6,488 nt of DNA, taken from contig DAINPV010000237.1 of NCBI GenBank assembly GCA_036743315.1, forward strand, positions 1-6,488. The letters are read 5' to 3'. The stretch comes from CALBTQ01 sp036743315. GTDB lineage: Bacteria > Lernaellota > Lernaellaia > Lernaellales > Lernaellaceae. Under the pieces are notes generated by a model. That model did no database searches. It was not told where the DNA came from and was given only the letters and a program-made list of their open reading frames with translations. Each line of letters starts with the position of its first letter. Positions within the stretch are counted from its first letter, which is position 1. Of this stretch, positions 5,475 through 6,488 are shown piece after piece. Both the position numbers and the translations under genes were made by a program.

Positions 5475-6488
5475 TTATCGTGTGATGTTGACAGTTTCCA
5501 GCAACATTTCGTTGGAAGTGGATATCGAACGCGAAGTCGCCTGGAAACCGCGCTGGGTTGTGATCATTTCGACGAACTGCTGGGCGATGTCGACATTCGA
5601 CAATTCCAGCGTGTTGGCGAAGATCGCACCGTTGCCCGATTCGTTGGCCACTGAGATGACCGGTTCGCCCGACGGCACCGTCGAGCCGTAAATGTTGCTG
5701 CCCATGTGAGTCAGTTTTTCCGGCGAGGTGAAGTTAACCACCGCAATGCGCGCATATTCACGGCTTTCGCCGTTGGCATACTTGGTGGTCACCACGCCGT
5801 CGGAGTCGATGTCGATCGACTCGATGTACGAAGAGCTGTAACCGTCCTGGCTCTGGAAGACCAACGCGGACGTGCTGCCATACTGCGTCGTGCCGTCAAC
5901 GCCCGTCCCGCCGTCGGCGATCGAAGTGCCGAAGCTGAAATCGATCGCCTGAGCCTGAGCGGGGTTGCCGGAGAAGTTGAACGCCGGCGCCAAGGTCACC
6001 GTGTGGGCCTGCAATGCGCCGGCCGAAGTGAACTCCAGCGTACCGGCCGTGGCAATGGCGTCCGCACCGGTAGCCGAATCATCCGCCCCGACCACAATGT
6101 TGTAATCCCAGACCTGACCGCCGCCGGGTCCGGGCGCGTTCTGCAACGTGAAGTACGCGGTCACCTGGTGGGCGTTGCCCAGCGAATCGTACACGGTAAT
6201 TGCCGAAGTGAAGTTCGAGGTATTCACCGGGTCGGCCAAGTTGAAGGGGCCGACATAAGCCGAGTTCGAATCCAGGTTGGCGTAAATCGTTACCTCGGAA
6301 GACGGTTTCGGCTCTAACGGCGCCTGCGGCACGTGGATATCAGTGGGTACGCCACTGATCGAACCGTCTTCATCCAACGAGAATCCCTGCAAACGATAGC
6401 CGGTGGGATGCACGATGAAGCCGTTCTTGTCGATGGCAAAGTTGCCGGCGCGCGTGTAGAGGTTGTCGCCGGTCAGGGTGTCGCGCAC
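5475..6488 (-). CDS. flgE: Flagellar hook protein FlgE (C-terminal part)
   Basis: The gene runs off the right edge; 337 residues and the TAA stop are present, and roughly the first 100 residues of a usual hook protein are missing. The visible part begins in the block that follows the G-F-F-V-V motif (V-R-D at the edge), then Y-T-R-A-G-N-F with D-K-N-G-F-I-V and G-Y-R-L-Q-G-F, typical of flagellar axial proteins. Next come T-I-Y-A-N-L-D-S, the hook-type A-I-T-V-Y-D-S-L-G-N-A-H domain, a variable Gly/Ala/Thr-rich middle, and Y-A-N-G-E-S-R-E-Y-A-R-I. The C-terminal coil is diagnostic: L-S-N-V-D-I-A-Q-Q-F-V-E-M-I-T-T-Q-R-G-F-Q-A, ending in E-M-L-L-E-T-V-N-I-T-R. Hook subunits are exported by the flagellar type III system and polymerise into the universal joint outside the cell. 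No cysteine is present in the visible part, as is usual for axial proteins. FlgF/FlgG are alternatives, but the hook-specific middle domain and size argue for FlgE. It ends in a strong intrinsic terminator. Confidence 0.93.
   Translation of the reverse strand: MRDTLTGDNLYTRAGNFAIDKNGFIVHPTGYRLQGFSLDEDGSISGVPTDIHVPQAPLEPKPSSEVTIYANLDSNSAYVGPFNLADPVNTSNFTSAITVYDSLGNAHQVTAYFTLQNAPGPGGGQVWDYNIVVGADDSATGADAIATAGTLEFTSAGALQAHTVTLAPAFNFSGNPAQAQAIDFSFGTSIADGGTGVDGTTQYGSTSALVFQSQDGYSSSYIESIDIDSDGVVTTKYANGESREYARIAVVNFTSPEKLTHMGSNIYGSTVPSGEPVISVANESGNGAIFANTLELSNVDIAQQFVEMITTQRGFQATSRSISTSNEMLLETVNITR

Noticed and set aside
5706..6317. Plus-strand open frame of 203 codons opposite flgE
   Set aside because: The translation is Arg/Val-rich with no domain pattern, and the opposite strand carries unmistakable hook-protein motifs.

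Overview
The window reads as the end of a cell-surface polysaccharide or glycolipid gene cluster on the + strand (about 1-5125), followed by a small membrane-protein gene and the 3' part of a flagellar hook gene on the - strand (5129-6488). Coding density is high and codons favour G/C at third positions. Flagellar and heptosyltransferase-like genes suggest a Gram-negative bacterium. The single-domain PilZ protein resembles a type expanded in Myxococcus and other former Deltaproteobacteria, so a myxobacterial or deltaproteobacterial-grade lineage is my best guess. The sequence alone does not fix the taxon.

Region 1 (2-5125, +) holds five co-directional genes with gaps of -4, 28, 24 and 18 bases, so it is very probably one operon. 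In order they are: the tail of a GT-B glycosyltransferase (GT4 type); a divergent GT9 (heptosyltransferase-like) protein; a B12-binding-type radical SAM enzyme with an intact CxxxCxxC cluster motif; a 618-residue fusion of a GT4 glycosyltransferase with a monotopic phosphoglycosyl transferase (PglC/WcaJ C-terminal type); and a small PilZ protein with both c-di-GMP-binding motifs. The PGT half would start a glycan on a polyprenyl-phosphate carrier at the inner membrane. The fused GT4, the upstream GT4 and possibly the GT9 would extend it. The radical SAM enzyme may modify a sugar or lipid, and the PilZ protein may tie output to c-di-GMP. These connections are inferred from gene order.

Region 2 (5129-5474, -) is a 76-codon gene for a small, unrecognised membrane protein, convergent with the PilZ gene and only 3 bases from it. 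Upstream of it lies a 115-base gap, the longest gene-free stretch in the window, with a possible -10 element and a strong intrinsic terminator belonging to the next gene.

Region 3 (5475-6488, -) is the C-terminal 337 residues of flagellar hook protein FlgE, which runs off the right edge and ends in that terminator. No tRNA, rRNA, CRISPR array, insertion sequence or long repeat was seen. The most notable items are the GT4-PGT fusion, the GT9 protein with altered donor-site residues, and the placing of a radical SAM enzyme and a c-di-GMP receptor in the same glycan operon beside a flagellar gene.
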